Counted from the first letter of the stretch, positions 8,446 to 21,390 are shown. The stretch is DNA of 64,000 nt from Streptomyces kanamyceticus (GCF_008704495.1 NZ_CP023699.1:1922001-1986000); one strand, 5' to 3'. The notes: a model not told the origin generated them from the sequence alone. Numbers and translations are program-made.

Positions 8446-8672
8446 CCGCTACCGCGGATGTCCCAACGGACCCTTCACTACGACGGGGCGCTCGGGAACG
8501 CGCCCGGTTTCCCGGAGAAGATGTCAGGCCACCTGAGCGGGACGGCTGTCCATGACAGCAGGACACTGCGCGATGAGCCGACTCGGCTGGCGTCGCGATT
8601 CGTTTGTGTGCGTGCATCGCGGAGAATCCAGCCGCGCCTTCTGGGCCGGGACAGGACGCTGTGCCCTGGGCC

Positions 8673-9155
8673 ATGGCCCTCAAACACGTGACGGTACTGG
8701 CACCGTCGGCAGCGCTCATCCCCGAGGCGGACCCCAGCCAAGCGGTACTGGAAAGCTCCTTTTTCAATAGCGCCGAAGAACCGCCCACCCGCGACCGGGT
8801 CCGCGCCGTCGTCGTCCCCACCATCGACGAGTGGGGCGAGGTACGAGGCATCCCAGGGGCCCGCTTCACGGTGACCCGCGGCGGAATCCTGATTCGCCGC
8901 CTCAACAAGCCGGGTTTCCTCACGATCGTGGGGATTCCCGCCGAAGGCTGGGACGCCGCGGTGGATCTGCCGCAGCGGCCGGACAGGTGGCGGCTCCGTC
9001 ACCGCAACTCGCCAGGCCGCCCGGGCGTCTTCGCGCACCTCGGTCCCGTGCGGTCTATCGGGATATGCGCCAGCGTCCTATGCTGGCGGGGCTGCCCGAG
9101 CCCCCGGCCGTGTGCGCTTGAAGTAGGAAAAAGCACCGGCTCGGCAGGGCGATGA
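8673..9155 (+). CDS. Hypothetical protein, possibly a relic
   Basis: A frame of 160 codons with strong GC bias at third positions from 8673 to about 9040, which supports real coding sequence. The readable core includes RDRVRAVVVPTIDEWGEVR and FTVTRGGILIRRLNKPGF. I do not recognise the family. The last 35 codons have weaker bias and run into a terminator-like hairpin, so the natural end may have been lost. No good ribosome site precedes the ATG. It may be the remainder of a larger beta-rich protein. Confidence 0.35.
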   Translation: MALKHVTVLAPSAALIPEADPSQAVLESSFFNSAEEPPTRDRVRAVVVPTIDEWGEVRGIPGARFTVTRGGILIRRLNKPGFLTIVGIPAEGWDAAVDLPQRPDRWRLRHRNSPGRPGVFAHLGPVRSIGICASVLCWRGCPSPRPCALEVGKSTGSAGR

Positions 9156-9160
9156 GCCGG
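9136..9160. terminator. Hairpin terminator candidate
   Basis: Inverted repeat CCGGCTC (9136-9142) and GAGCCGG (9154-9160) with an 11-nt loop, preceded by an A-rich run on the plus strand. It lies at the end of the preceding hypothetical frame. Confidence 0.45.
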
Positions 9161-14163
<5,003 letters not shown>

Positions 14164-14501
14164 ACGGGCGGCAGTCAGTTGATGCGATGTCTGCTGGCAT
14201 GCTCACGCAAGGTGCGATCGGTTTAAGCCCCGGCAGCCCTGCGACCTCGTGACGCAGAGGAATTACGCAGAGCTGCAACTGGTCGAGCGGACACCCAAGA
14301 GGAACCTGGGCGTGGGCAGTACCGGCCGCGACGAGCCCCGCCTCTCCACGGCCGGTCCCGCCTCAACAGGGACGCCGGTGCAGCGGGAATGTGTTGGCGC
14401 ACAGGAATTGAAGCTGATGGGCTCGACACCACGTACGTACGAGGGCGAAGTGTCGAGATGGGGGCGCACGCCCCCATCAACGCGAAGGCGGTCGAGCAGG
14501 A
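14164..14501. other. Intergenic stretch with a perfect hairpin
   Basis: About 340 bp between the phospholipase stop and the end of the convergent nuclease-like gene. I see no gene. It contains a perfect hairpin at 14457-14478 and otherwise unremarkable sequence; the frame around 14249-14400 (plus) lacks motifs. Confidence 0.4.
14457..14478. terminator. Perfect 10-bp hairpin between convergent genes
   Basis: GATGGGGGCG (14457-14466) and CGCCCCCATC (14469-14478) form a perfect stem separated by two bases. It sits 24 bp beyond the stop of the minus-strand nuclease-like gene and fits a terminator for it. Confidence 0.55.
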
Positions 14502-14996
14502 CTACGAGGCCATACCCAACCGGCCGACGCCCGGCGTACCGAACAGGTCGTCAAAGCGGCGGGCTCCCCGGGTGGAGATCAGAAAGTACGGGGCGCCCGA
14601 TCCCGCAATGCTGTGTGGCCCTTTCTGCCCCGCGACGAGTACGTCGTACGGCGAGTGCACATCCAGGCCGTCGAACACGTAGTAGACCGGGAGCTGTGTC
14701 CAGGCAACGAGCTGCAAATGCGCCGTCACCGCGGACCGTTCGACGGCATGGCGGCCTGTTCGCCTGCTGGTCATGCCGCCCTTGCAGTCGATCAGGACGA
14801 GGTCTGTGGCCTTGGCCGCGATGAGATCCGGGAACCAGCGGATGGAACTGTCGGTCTTCCGGAGCGCGCATTGAAGCGCCCGGCTCAGCTGCCCCTGGCC
14901 CCAGAAGTCGACTTCCCAGCCACGCTCGGCGAGTTGTTCGGCGACGTACCGCTCATGCGCGTCACCCATTGCTTTCCGCTGCTGAAAGCTCGTCAT
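14502..14996 (-). CDS. Small PD-(D/E)XK nuclease-like protein
   Basis: A 164-residue protein with the order of a PD-(D/E)XK nuclease: a helix GDAHERYVAEQLAERGWEV (residues 11-29), Asp57 in FPDLIA, and Asp70-x-Lys72 in LVLIDCKGG. Holliday-junction-resolvase-like and mobile-element nucleases share this plan. The start at 14996 is the ATG before TSFQQRK; an earlier in-frame start would add unrelated residues. No DNA methylase or integrase is next to it, but an IS3 element begins 270 bp away on the other side, so the gene may be cargo of a former mobile element. Catalytic competence cannot be judged by eye. Confidence 0.65.
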   Translation of the reverse strand: MTSFQQRKAMGDAHERYVAEQLAERGWEVDFWGQGQLSRALQCALRKTDSSIRWFPDLIAAKATDLVLIDCKGGMTSRRTGRHAVERSAVTAHLQLVAWTQLPVYYVFDGLDVHSPYDVLVAGQKGPHSIAGSGAPYFLISTRGARRFDDLFGTPGVGRLGMAS

Positions 14997-15268
14997 GGGT
15001 GCAGTGTGGCCCGCAGAACGAAGCAGGTAACCCAGCATGGATTGAACCCGGACAGTCCCATTCAGTCTCACTAGTTCTCACTGCGTTCGCCGCAGTCCGT
15101 GGACGTCCGGCTACGTCCGCACACCAGTACCGCAACTTGGCCGAAATTCGGCAGCAAAACTGCGCGGCCTACCGGCGGCCCGTCCCGAAGCAACTCCGCC
15201 TCTATGCCCGGGAGTCTGTCCCTCCCCTCGTAGCGTGGAGTCCGTGATTGCAGGGGAAGTTGAGGTTC

Positions 15269-15598
15269 ATGGGAACCGAGAAGCGGACGTATGACGCCGA
15301 GTTCCGTGAGGGTGCTGTACGCATCGTGATCGAGACCGGGAAGCCGGTCCCGCAGGTCGCCGAGGAGCTCGGCATCCACGCGGGCACGCTGCACAGCTGG
15401 GTGTCGCGCTGGCGCCGCAACGGGACGGCGTCGTCCGACCGGCCCGCGCCGGAGGCGGCCGGCGGGCGGATGCGGGAGAGCGAACGCACGGAACTGGAAC
15501 GGCTGCGGCGGGAGATGAGCGAGAAGAACAAGCGGATACGCGAGCTGGAAATGGAGCGTGATGTCCTCAAGCGATGCATGGTCCTCTGGGTGAAGTGA
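15269..15598 (+). mobile_element. IS3-family transposase OrfA
   Basis: A 109-residue OrfA: a helix-turn-helix (YDAEFREGAVRIVIETG, then IHAGTLHSWVSRWRR) followed by a leucine-zipper-like helix (SEKNKRIRELEMERDVLKRC). In IS3 elements OrfA binds the ends, and OrfB, reached by a -1 frameshift, carries the DDE integrase core. Here OrfA is complete but OrfB is truncated, so the element cannot transpose by itself. No clear terminal inverted repeats could be paired because the right end is missing. Confidence 0.85.
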
Positions 15599-15720
15599 CC
15601 GTGACGGACCCGGCTGGCCTGGCCGCGTTCATCGGTAGCCAGAGGACCGAAAACCACGTCCCGCACCGTCTGACCTGCAAGATTGTCGGGGTGTCGGAGT
15701 CCTGGCTCGGCGAGGCCCGT
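15574..15720 (+). pseudogene. Truncated IS3 OrfB
   Basis: The first roughly 45 codons of an IS3 OrfB, overlapping the end of OrfA in another frame. LAAFIGSQRTENHVPHRLTC and KIVGVSESW match the usual OrfB opening (residues per position: AxFIxxQRxxxxVPHxxxC). Homology stops near 15715, and the DDE catalytic core is absent. Sequence beyond is unrelated, marking the right-hand break of the element. Confidence 0.75.
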
Positions 15721-15860
15721 CGCAGCCCCAACTACGAAGCGCCAAAAGCGCCCCACGAGTCACAGGAAAGTCACCAACACCATCGACGCACCGGGATCAC
15801 GGCACCAGGACGGGTGCAAACGCCATCGTTTCGGACCACGTGGACGCCTGAAGACGGTTT

Positions 15861-15968
15861 CTACGACCTGTGCCAGGTGGCACCGAGGGAGGCACCCAAG
15901 ATCAGGACCGGTGCGTCTTCCGGCCCGTCAAAGCGGTATTGCAGGGTGTTCTTCGGTGTCTCGCTCAT
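15861..15968 (-). pseudogene. pcaD: 35-codon N-terminal stump of 3-oxoadipate enol-lactonase
   Basis: The minus strand from the ATG at 15968 reads MSETPKNTLQYRFDGPEDAP, then VLILGASLGATWH, and stops 2 codons later. This matches the N-terminus of PcaD, the alpha/beta hydrolase of the beta-ketoadipate pathway, up to the oxyanion-hole strand. The remaining roughly 220 residues, including the catalytic Ser, Asp and His, are missing. No other pca gene is nearby. The stump is too short for a function and marks a deletion breakpoint near 15867. Confidence 0.65.
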
Positions 15969-15997
15969 CCGCCCGACCCTACTCATCCGTCACGAGG

Positions 15998-16056
15998 GCC
16001 CCTATGAGTGGGGTCTTGAATGTTGCTGTCTGACCAGATGGAAGACCTCCCGGGCC
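15998..16056. repeat. Intergenic hairpin-plus-box element, copy B
   Basis: Hairpin CCCC (15999-16002), loop TATGAGT, GGGG (16010-16013), then 15 nt and the box TCTGACCAGATGGAAGACCT at 16029-16048. It lies between the pcaD stump and the TetR gene and differs from copy A by one base within the box core. Confidence 0.6.
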
Positions 16057-16274
16057 GCCGCGCGGCTCCCCACTTCCTGACCTGATTGCGTGTCCACTCC
16101 CAGCACCGCCTCCCTCGCAGGGCGACGACGACGGGGCTGCGGAGCAGGTGGCGTACTGGACGCCGCCGGGGACGCCGACGACGAGTAGCCGTGAGGCCGG
16201 CCTGCGGGGCAGCACATGGTCAGGCCGCAGCCCTCTTTCTTGAGCGTACGATCCAGATAGATTACGGTGGAGCC
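16057..16274. promoter_or_regulatory. Probable promoter region of the TetR gene
   Basis: About 220 bp without a gene. Near the TetR start there is a TTGAGC hexamer at 16240-16245 and an AT-rich TAGATTA at 16257-16263, a plausible although closely spaced promoter. GAGCGTACGATCCA at 16242-16255 resembles GAGCGATCCA found downstream of the TetR gene. Confidence 0.3.
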
Positions 16275-16853
16275 ATGGCAAGGACCCGGGAGTTCGACAC
16301 CGAGGCGGCGGTGAGTCGCGCCATGGAACTGTTCTGGATGCGCGGGTATGAGGCCACTTCGGTTCGCGACCTGACCCAGCACCTGGGGATCGGGCAGGGA
16401 TCCTTGTATGCCGCGTTCGGCGACAAGGAGGGCCTGTACCGGGCGGCGCTGGAGCACTACCGCACCACTCTCGCGGCGGCCGCCCTGCGCAGCCTGGAGG
16501 AGGGGGCGGATGCCCGCTCCGCGATCCGTACGATGCTGGTCGAGCGGGTCCGGATCGCCGTGGAAGACGACGGCCGGGGCTGCCTGGCGGTCAATGCCGC
16601 CTGCGAGCGCCTGCCGAAGGACGCTGCGATCCGGCGCACCGTGCGGGACATGCAGGACGCCAGTCGGGACGCGCTCGCGGAGGTGCTGCGGGTCGCGGCG
16701 GAGCGGGGTGAGATCGCGGCGCGGTACGACCCGCACACGCTGGCCGCCTACCTCGTCACGTTCCTCAACGGACTGCTGGTCTCCTCGAAGATCACCCCGG
16801 ATGCCCGTGCCCTCGAACCCCTCGTGGAGGTCGCCCTGGCCGCCCTCGGCTGA
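16275..16853 (+). CDS. TetR/AcrR-family transcriptional regulator
   Basis: A 192-residue regulator. Residues 1-55 are the TetR DNA-binding domain (FDTEAAVSRAMELFWMRGYE, then TSVRDLTQHLGIGQGSLYAAFGDK read as helix-turn-helix plus the YxxFxxK signature). The rest is the ligand-binding, dimerising part (GCLAVNAACERLPKD is typical of one common subfamily). Read in the same direction, an unknown protein and an alpha/beta hydrolase follow within about 110 bp, so this regulator probably controls that unit and itself. The ligand is unknown. Confidence 0.88.
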   Translation: MARTREFDTEAAVSRAMELFWMRGYEATSVRDLTQHLGIGQGSLYAAFGDKEGLYRAALEHYRTTLAAAALRSLEEGADARSAIRTMLVERVRIAVEDDGRGCLAVNAACERLPKDAAIRRTVRDMQDASRDALAEVLRVAAERGEIAARYDPHTLAAYLVTFLNGLLVSSKITPDARALEPLVEVALAALG

Positions 16854-16872
16854 CTTTTTCATGCCCGCAAAC

Positions 16873-16890
16873 TGTATCGAGCGATCCACA
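16873..16890. promoter_or_regulatory. Candidate operator downstream of tetR
   Basis: ATCG-AG-CGAT (16876-16885) is a perfect inverted repeat flanked by TGT and ACA, in the gap between the TetR gene and the next start. It shares GAGCG and ATCCA with the stretch upstream of tetR. The assignment as operator is inference. Confidence 0.3.
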
Positions 16891-16965
16891 AAAGAGGCCG
16901 GAGGCCGCACAGACACGCGATCCGGCGACATCCACCGCTACTTCATCGAGAACCGAGGAGGACCC

Positions 16966-18261
16966 GTGCCCCCCGCACCCACCCCGAACACACCCGCTCT
17001 CGGCGGCAGCCGCTGGAACACCTTCCCCGCCGCCGGCACCGTCCTGACAGCCCGCGATTTCTTCACCGCCACCGAGCCGCTGCTGCAGGGCATCATCGAT
17101 GACAACGCCCTCACCAGCGCCGACGGCGAGGTACTGGAAGACCAGATCCGCGCGACACTCGCTCTCGGCACCCGGGAGACCTCCCTGCCGCTGGCCATCG
17201 GCCCGGACAGCGCCTCGGCAGCGCGCGAACTGGGCTCACAGGCCGAGACGATCGGCCGGGAGCTGGCCTTCTGGGCCACCTCGACCCTGGAGCGGCTGCT
17301 CACCGACCGAATACCGCTCCCTGCGGGGCCGCTGGTCGTCCGCAGCCACTGCTACGGCCACCTGCTCACCCCTCCCGCAGCCGATCTGCTCCTCGGCCGC
17401 CGCGGCGGGCCCGTCGCCATGCAGCTCTACAACGAGTGGCTGCATCAGATAGTCCTGCTGCGCGACGCCCTGCTGCCCTTCACCAACTGGCAGGACGTCC
17501 CGCTCCGGATCACCCCGACCGGACTGCGGCACACCGAACCGGCCCGCGACGCATTCCTCACCGAACTACTGGTCCGCCAGATCCGGCACACCAGCATCGT
17601 GGGCTTCGCCCACCACGTCGTCACCGGCACCTCCGGCCCGGCCGGCTACGGCTTCGAGGCGGGCGGCGGCACCGCCCTGCCCGCCGTCCTCGGCCTGCCG
17701 CCCCTGGCCGCACCCCGGCACCTGCTGACCTGGCGCGCCGACCCGGCCGCCGAAGACACCGTCACGTATGTCGCCGAAGTGCAGGACTACTACGCCGCCC
17801 CCCGCACCCTCGTCGAGGACCTGCCGCCCGCCGACACCGCATCGGGGTCGCTCACTGCCCGTACCGTCGCCGGGCCGGTCGCCGACGGGGCCCGCACCGC
17901 CCGTATCGAGGTCACCCACGAAGGCACCACCGCTCACGTCGACCTCGGCCAGGCTCTGCGCGGCCACCGCTTCGCACACCGGCCGGACCCCACCTCAGGC
18001 GACGCACACTCCGATGCCGCGCCCCGCACCGCAGCTGTGTGGTCCGCACTGCGCGCACCAGGGCTGGTGTGGACACAAGCAGGTGACGTCACCCTGGACG
18101 CCACCGGCCAGGACGACCTCGTCGTACTGGCCCTGCTCGGCCGGCTCTACCCGGAAAACGTCACCCTGCGCCCCGCCGACCATTCCGCTGCCCGGACAAC
18201 CACGGACGGCACCGGGCCGAGCCGTCTGGTGACCCTCGTCGACCCTCCGCCAGCCCGCTGA
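16966..18261 (+). CDS. Conserved hypothetical protein in a TetR-hydrolase unit
   Basis: A 431-residue soluble protein I do not recognise. The GTG at 16966 is chosen because GAGGAG lies 5 nt upstream; earlier in-frame codons overlap the TetR gene in another frame. The first 200 residues look helical (LLQGIIDDNALTSADGEVLE, LHQIVLLRDALLPF, LRHTEPARDAFLTELL), with several conserved-looking His residues (HCYGHLL, GFAHHVV). The last 150 look beta-rich. There is no signal peptide or membrane segment. It lies between the TetR regulator and the hydrolase, 38 bp before the latter, and is probably cotranscribed with it. Confidence 0.6.
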   Translation: MPPAPTPNTPALGGSRWNTFPAAGTVLTARDFFTATEPLLQGIIDDNALTSADGEVLEDQIRATLALGTRETSLPLAIGPDSASAARELGSQAETIGRELAFWATSTLERLLTDRIPLPAGPLVVRSHCYGHLLTPPAADLLLGRRGGPVAMQLYNEWLHQIVLLRDALLPFTNWQDVPLRITPTGLRHTEPARDAFLTELLVRQIRHTSIVGFAHHVVTGTSGPAGYGFEAGGGTALPAVLGLPPLAAPRHLLTWRADPAAEDTVTYVAEVQDYYAAPRTLVEDLPPADTASGSLTARTVAGPVADGARTARIEVTHEGTTAHVDLGQALRGHRFAHRPDPTSGDAHSDAAPRTAAVWSALRAPGLVWTQAGDVTLDATGQDDLVVLALLGRLYPENVTLRPADHSAARTTTDGTGPSRLVTLVDPPPAR

Positions 18262-18299
18262 CACCCGCATCGCCAAGTACACCGGGAAGGTTGGAGAAC

Positions 18300-19181
18300 A
18301 TGATGTTCGACCATGAAGGAACGCCCGTCCGCACGGGCCGAGCCGCCGTCAACGGAACGAGTCTGCACTACCGCACAGCAGGGTCCGGCCCCGCGGTGGT
18401 GCTCCTGCACGGGGTGCCCAAGACCGGCTACCACTGGCGCCACCTCGTTTCGAAGCTGACACCCCACTACACCGTCGTCGTCCCGGACCTTCGCGGTCTC
18501 GGCGACTCCGCCCGCCCCTCGGACGGCTATGACTCCGCGACGATGAGCGACGACATCGCCGAGCTGATGACCCACCTCGAACACGAGACATACGCCGTGG
18601 CGGGCGAGGACTGGGGCGCGGTGATCGGCTACCAGCTCGCCGCCCGCCACCGTGACCACGTCACCGCTCTCGTCTTCGCCGAGGCACTGTTCCCCGGATT
18701 CGGCTTCGAGGACCACACCGCCCTCACCCCCGAGAACGTCTCCAGCGGCATGCACCTGTGGCATCTGGGCTTCTACTTCCAGCCGGACCTACCCGAGATG
18801 CTGATCGCCGGACACGAGCGCGAGCTGATCACCTACATGATCAAGTTCGAGCGCAGCCACCCCGACAGCGCCACCTCCGACGCGGTCGAAGAATACGTGC
18901 GCTGCTACTCCATGCCCGGCGGCATCCGCGCGATGCTCTCGATCTACCGGGCCATGCTCGTCGACGCCGAACAGAACCGGCAGGCCGCACAGAAGAAGCT
19001 GGACATCCCGGTTCTGGCGCTCGGCGGATCCGCGTTCATCGGCGACCGCAACGAGTCCCAGATGCGGCTCATGGCCCACGACGTCACCGGACACGTATTC
19101 GACGCCGGCCACGATCTGGCGGAGGAAGTGCCCGACGAGATGGCCGACGTCGTCCTGCCGTTCCTGGCCGCGCACCGGTAA
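18300..19181 (+). CDS. Alpha/beta hydrolase, epoxide-hydrolase/dehalogenase-like
   Basis: A 293-residue alpha/beta hydrolase. HGVP at 37-40 is the oxyanion motif, and Asp104 in AGEDWGAVIG takes the nucleophile position. Asp at this position (DWG) is typical of epoxide hydrolases and haloalkane or haloacetate dehalogenases rather than Ser esterases. The general base is His271 in DAGHDLAEEVP. The ATG at 18300 is preceded by GGAG and GAAGG; a TTG three codons earlier is possible. It ends the TetR-controlled unit. The substrate cannot be read from sequence. Confidence 0.85.
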   Translation: MMFDHEGTPVRTGRAAVNGTSLHYRTAGSGPAVVLLHGVPKTGYHWRHLVSKLTPHYTVVVPDLRGLGDSARPSDGYDSATMSDDIAELMTHLEHETYAVAGEDWGAVIGYQLAARHRDHVTALVFAEALFPGFGFEDHTALTPENVSSGMHLWHLGFYFQPDLPEMLIAGHERELITYMIKFERSHPDSATSDAVEEYVRCYSMPGGIRAMLSIYRAMLVDAEQNRQAAQKKLDIPVLALGGSAFIGDRNESQMRLMAHDVTGHVFDAGHDLAEEVPDEMADVVLPFLAAHR

Positions 19182-19222
19182 CCGCAACCGGCCGGCGAGA
19201 CCGGCGATCTGAAGTGGCCCGG

Positions 19223-19308
19223 CAGGGTGAGGGGGCCTCGTGGCTGAAACGAACGATCTTATTCCGCACAGCCACACAGCCACACAGCCACGAGGCCCCC
19301 TCACCCTG
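19223..19308. repeat. Perfect 23-bp inverted repeat with 40-nt loop
   Basis: The arms 19223-19245 and 19286-19308 are perfect reverse complements (23 of 23). The 40-nt loop contains a CAGCCACA-type 8-bp motif repeated in tandem that runs into the right arm. It lies 41 bp after the hydrolase stop, so it may act as a terminator, but the arm length and loop also resemble the ends of a very small insertion. Confidence 0.6.
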
Positions 19309-19469
19309 ACCAGCGCCCGGCGGACGCGCTCCAAGCACTCCTCGACGAAACGAAATTGAGCACCACGCACAACCCTGGGAACCCGGGAAAACACCGTCCC
19401 GCCCTGATCACTGCCGTGCTCTCCTGTGCAACGTTCACGGCCGGAGTCGCGGGCCGCGGCGCATCCCGC

Positions 19470-19649
19470 TACGTCATCACCATGGGCTGCGGCGACGCCT
19501 GCCCGATCTTCCCCGGCAAGCAGTACCTCGACTGGACCCTCGAAGACCCCGCCGGCAAGGGCGTTACGGCGGTCCGCCCGATCCGCGACGAGATCAAGAC
19601 CCGCATCGAGGCCCTCATCACCGAGATCGACGCACGCCTGGAGGTGTGA
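19470..19649 (+). pseudogene. arsC: arsC C-terminal fragment
   Basis: From about 19470 the frame reads YVITMGCGDACPIFPGKQYL and continues through VRPIRDEIKTRIEALI to a natural stop, closely matching the C-terminal half of the intact ArsC at 28113-28550 of this window. The N-terminal phosphatase loop with the nucleophilic cysteine is absent; the preceding codons are unrelated. The fragment cannot reduce arsenate. A trxB fragment follows directly, so this is the remains of an arsC-trxB pair. Confidence 0.75.
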
Positions 19650-19654
19650 CGATC

Positions 19655-19893
19655 ATGGACAGCGGATCCGGCGCACTGTCCGCCAGAGCCGGCACCCATG
19701 CCGTACGCGAGGTCATCATCACCGGCTCGGGGCCCGTGCGTTGCACCGCCGTGCTGTACACGCCCGCGCCGACCTCAAGCTCCTCGTCCTTGGCGGCGCC
19801 ACCTTCGTCGGCGGCTCCCTGACCACGACCACCAAGGTCGAGAACTACCCGGCTTCCCCGAGGGCGTCCAGAACCCCGAGTTCATGGCTGCGT
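19655..19893 (+). pseudogene. trxB: Thioredoxin reductase N-terminal fragment with frameshifts
   Basis: The ATG at 19655 opens REVIITGSGP, the FAD-binding start of thioredoxin reductase. The frame then shifts near 19760 to ADLKLLVLGGATFVGGSLTT and TTKVENYP, and again near 19855 to FPEGVQNPEFMAA. All three pieces are in TrxB order. The rest of the enzyme, including the CxxC redox centre, is gone beyond about 19893. In streptomycete arsenic islands trxB often follows arsC, which fits the preceding fragment. Confidence 0.7.
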
Positions 19894-20062
19894 CGTCCGA
19901 TGCCAGGTGCTTGGGCAGCACATGCTCGACCTCGTAGCCCTTACTGAGGGTTTCGCCCTGCGAGGTGCGTTTGATCCCAGGTCAAGTTCCGCGCCAGGTA
20001 AGGGTGGCTTCACCGGTGGGGAGGCGGGTCATGAGGTCGGTCATCGCTGGGTGGGTCATGGC
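19893..20062 (-). pseudogene. Unidentified relic with an EHVLP motif
   Basis: On the minus strand a frame reads MTDLMTRLPTGEATLTWRGT, then an in-frame TGA, and continues KRTSQGETLSKGYEVEHVLP. The EHVLP box resembles the His-containing motif of DUF1524 nucleases such as the GmrSD C-terminal domain. The fragment is short, carries a stop, and the match rests on a few residues, so the call is tentative. Confidence 0.25.
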
Positions 20063-20336
20063 TTCGGAGCGGTGCGGATGCGTCTCGTAGGCAACTGGGC
20101 GCAATCGCCCTGGCCGTGCTCGCCGTCCAGGTATACGGCTGGAACCTGCGGATCAAGTCCGGCTGCTTGCCTGCCTCACTGCTGAACAGGGCTTCGGCGC
20201 AGTCGTTATGCGTTCGATTGTTGACGGTTTACCAGCTCATGGGTGTGCCGGTAGCGAGAAGAAGAGACTTCCCGATACTTCGTGCGTCGGCGCATCATGC
20301 GAACCATCTTGTTGGATGGTCCGCATGATGTCGCCA

Positions 20337-20685
20337 ATGACTTTAACCGTGGAACCCACTCCGACCACGCCGCCCCTGAGCCTCCGTCCCTGGTGGGACT
20401 CGGATACAGCCACAATTGTCGCCGCCCACCGCGACGAGGCGATGCGCCGCTGGTTGACGCGTCCGATCTACGACGAGGACGAGGCCCGCGCCTGGATCAC
20501 CGACCAGGAAACGGGCTGGGTGGACGGCACCCATCTGAGGACACTGGCGACCGGCGTGGGCTATTGGACGGTGGCCGCAACCCGCGGCAAAGGCATCGCG
20601 TCGCGCTGCGTCAAGACCGCCACGGAGTGGCTCTTCGGCGAACAGGACGTCATGCCCGCCGACGAGATTGAGCTGCTGCACACAG
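20337..20685 (+). pseudogene. GNAT acetyltransferase with internal deletion and lost C-terminus
   Basis: The frame from 20337 reads LSLRPWWDSDTATIVAAHRD, DEAMRRWLTRPIYDEDEARA and then GVGYWTVAATRGKGIASRCV with TATEWLF, i.e. the opening and the acetyl-CoA site of a RimJ/RimL-type GNAT. About 30 residues that normally lie between the two parts are missing (QETGWVDGT runs directly into the coenzyme-A motif), and the C-terminus is replaced by unrelated sequence. It is therefore a relic. Confidence 0.6.
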
Positions 20686-20704
20686 TCTCCTGCAGGAGGC
20701 GTTC

Positions 20705-20971
20705 ATGGAGCAGCCGGTCGTACTTCCGGAACTCGGGAAGAACGTACCGGATGTCGAACTCCTGGGCAGGCGCTTCGAGCTTGTGGACCTTTTGGTACAG
20801 AGCTCGAGCCAGCACTTCACGGACGCCACGCACTTCCAGGTCTTGGAGGAGTTCTTCGATCGGAACCTTCTTGAGAAGGCCATCCCTTTCATGCAGAAGA
20901 GGACCCGGGAGCGTACGGCGGACATGCTGAGCGGGCACGAACTCCCCATGCCTGAAGGATTGCTCGGGTAG
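20705..20971 (+). CDS. Small hypothetical protein
   Basis: An 88-codon frame with a good AGGAGG ribosome site 5-6 nt before its ATG. It is rich in Leu, Glu and Phe (LLVQSSSQHFTDATHFQVLE), with no known motif. A minus-strand frame over the same interval also looks protein-like (YVLPEFRKYDRLLHERLLQ), and by eye I cannot decide between them; the ribosome site favours the plus strand. It begins where the GNAT relic ends. Confidence 0.3.
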   Translation: MEQPVVLPELGKNVPDVELLGRRFELVDLLVQSSSQHFTDATHFQVLEEFFDRNLLEKAIPFMQKRTRERTADMLSGHELPMPEGLLG

Positions 20972-20987
20972 GCGACCTACACACGAT

Positions 20988-21020
20988 TTGGGCCCCACTC
21001 GTAAAGAAGTAGGGCCCCAA
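20988..21020. terminator. Hairpin terminator candidate
   Basis: TTGGGCCCC (20988-20996) faces GGGGCCCAA-like sequence (21012-21020) across an AT-richer loop. It lies 17 bp after the small hypothetical gene. Confidence 0.45.
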
Positions 21021-21390
21021 TCGGCTTGAGCCTGTCGGGGATCTTGGAGTTACCGAGTCAGCTGCCCGAGATCCGCCAGGACTGCGGCCGGGATATCTCG
21101 CGATGGTCGAGGTAGTTCTGGAAAGCGTTCGGTCGGATGTGCGCCTTTCGCTGCCCTGGGCAGCGGCTCCACGCTCCTGAGGGTCTTCGGGTACGGCAGT
21201 TCGATCGCATCGGCGGCGGGCACGGCATGACCTCACTCACGCCGCCCTCCAAGTGGAACAGCTTCAGGCCGCGCAACCGGGGCCGGAACCGGCAGCGCCG
21301 AGGACGCTTCCCGCGCCTTCGGGTTCTCAAGGGCGAAGGGCTACGACTTGGTCCCCCGCGGCGAATTCCCCTGACGCGCTGCACGCAGAA
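21021..21390. other. Gene-poor stretch
   Basis: About 370 bp with no supported gene. The minus strand has a frame ending RPNAFQNYLDHREISRP near 21070-21120 that looks like the end of some protein but is unrecognised and has no start. Confidence 0.35.

Noticed and set aside
14502..14996. Restriction-modification system with the small nuclease
   Set aside because: No methyltransferase or specificity gene is found within several kb on either side.
15010..15075. tRNA-like T-arm (GGGTTCAATCC on the minus strand) near the nuclease gene
   Set aside because: No matching acceptor stem, D-arm or anticodon arm could be folded around it; it is probably chance.
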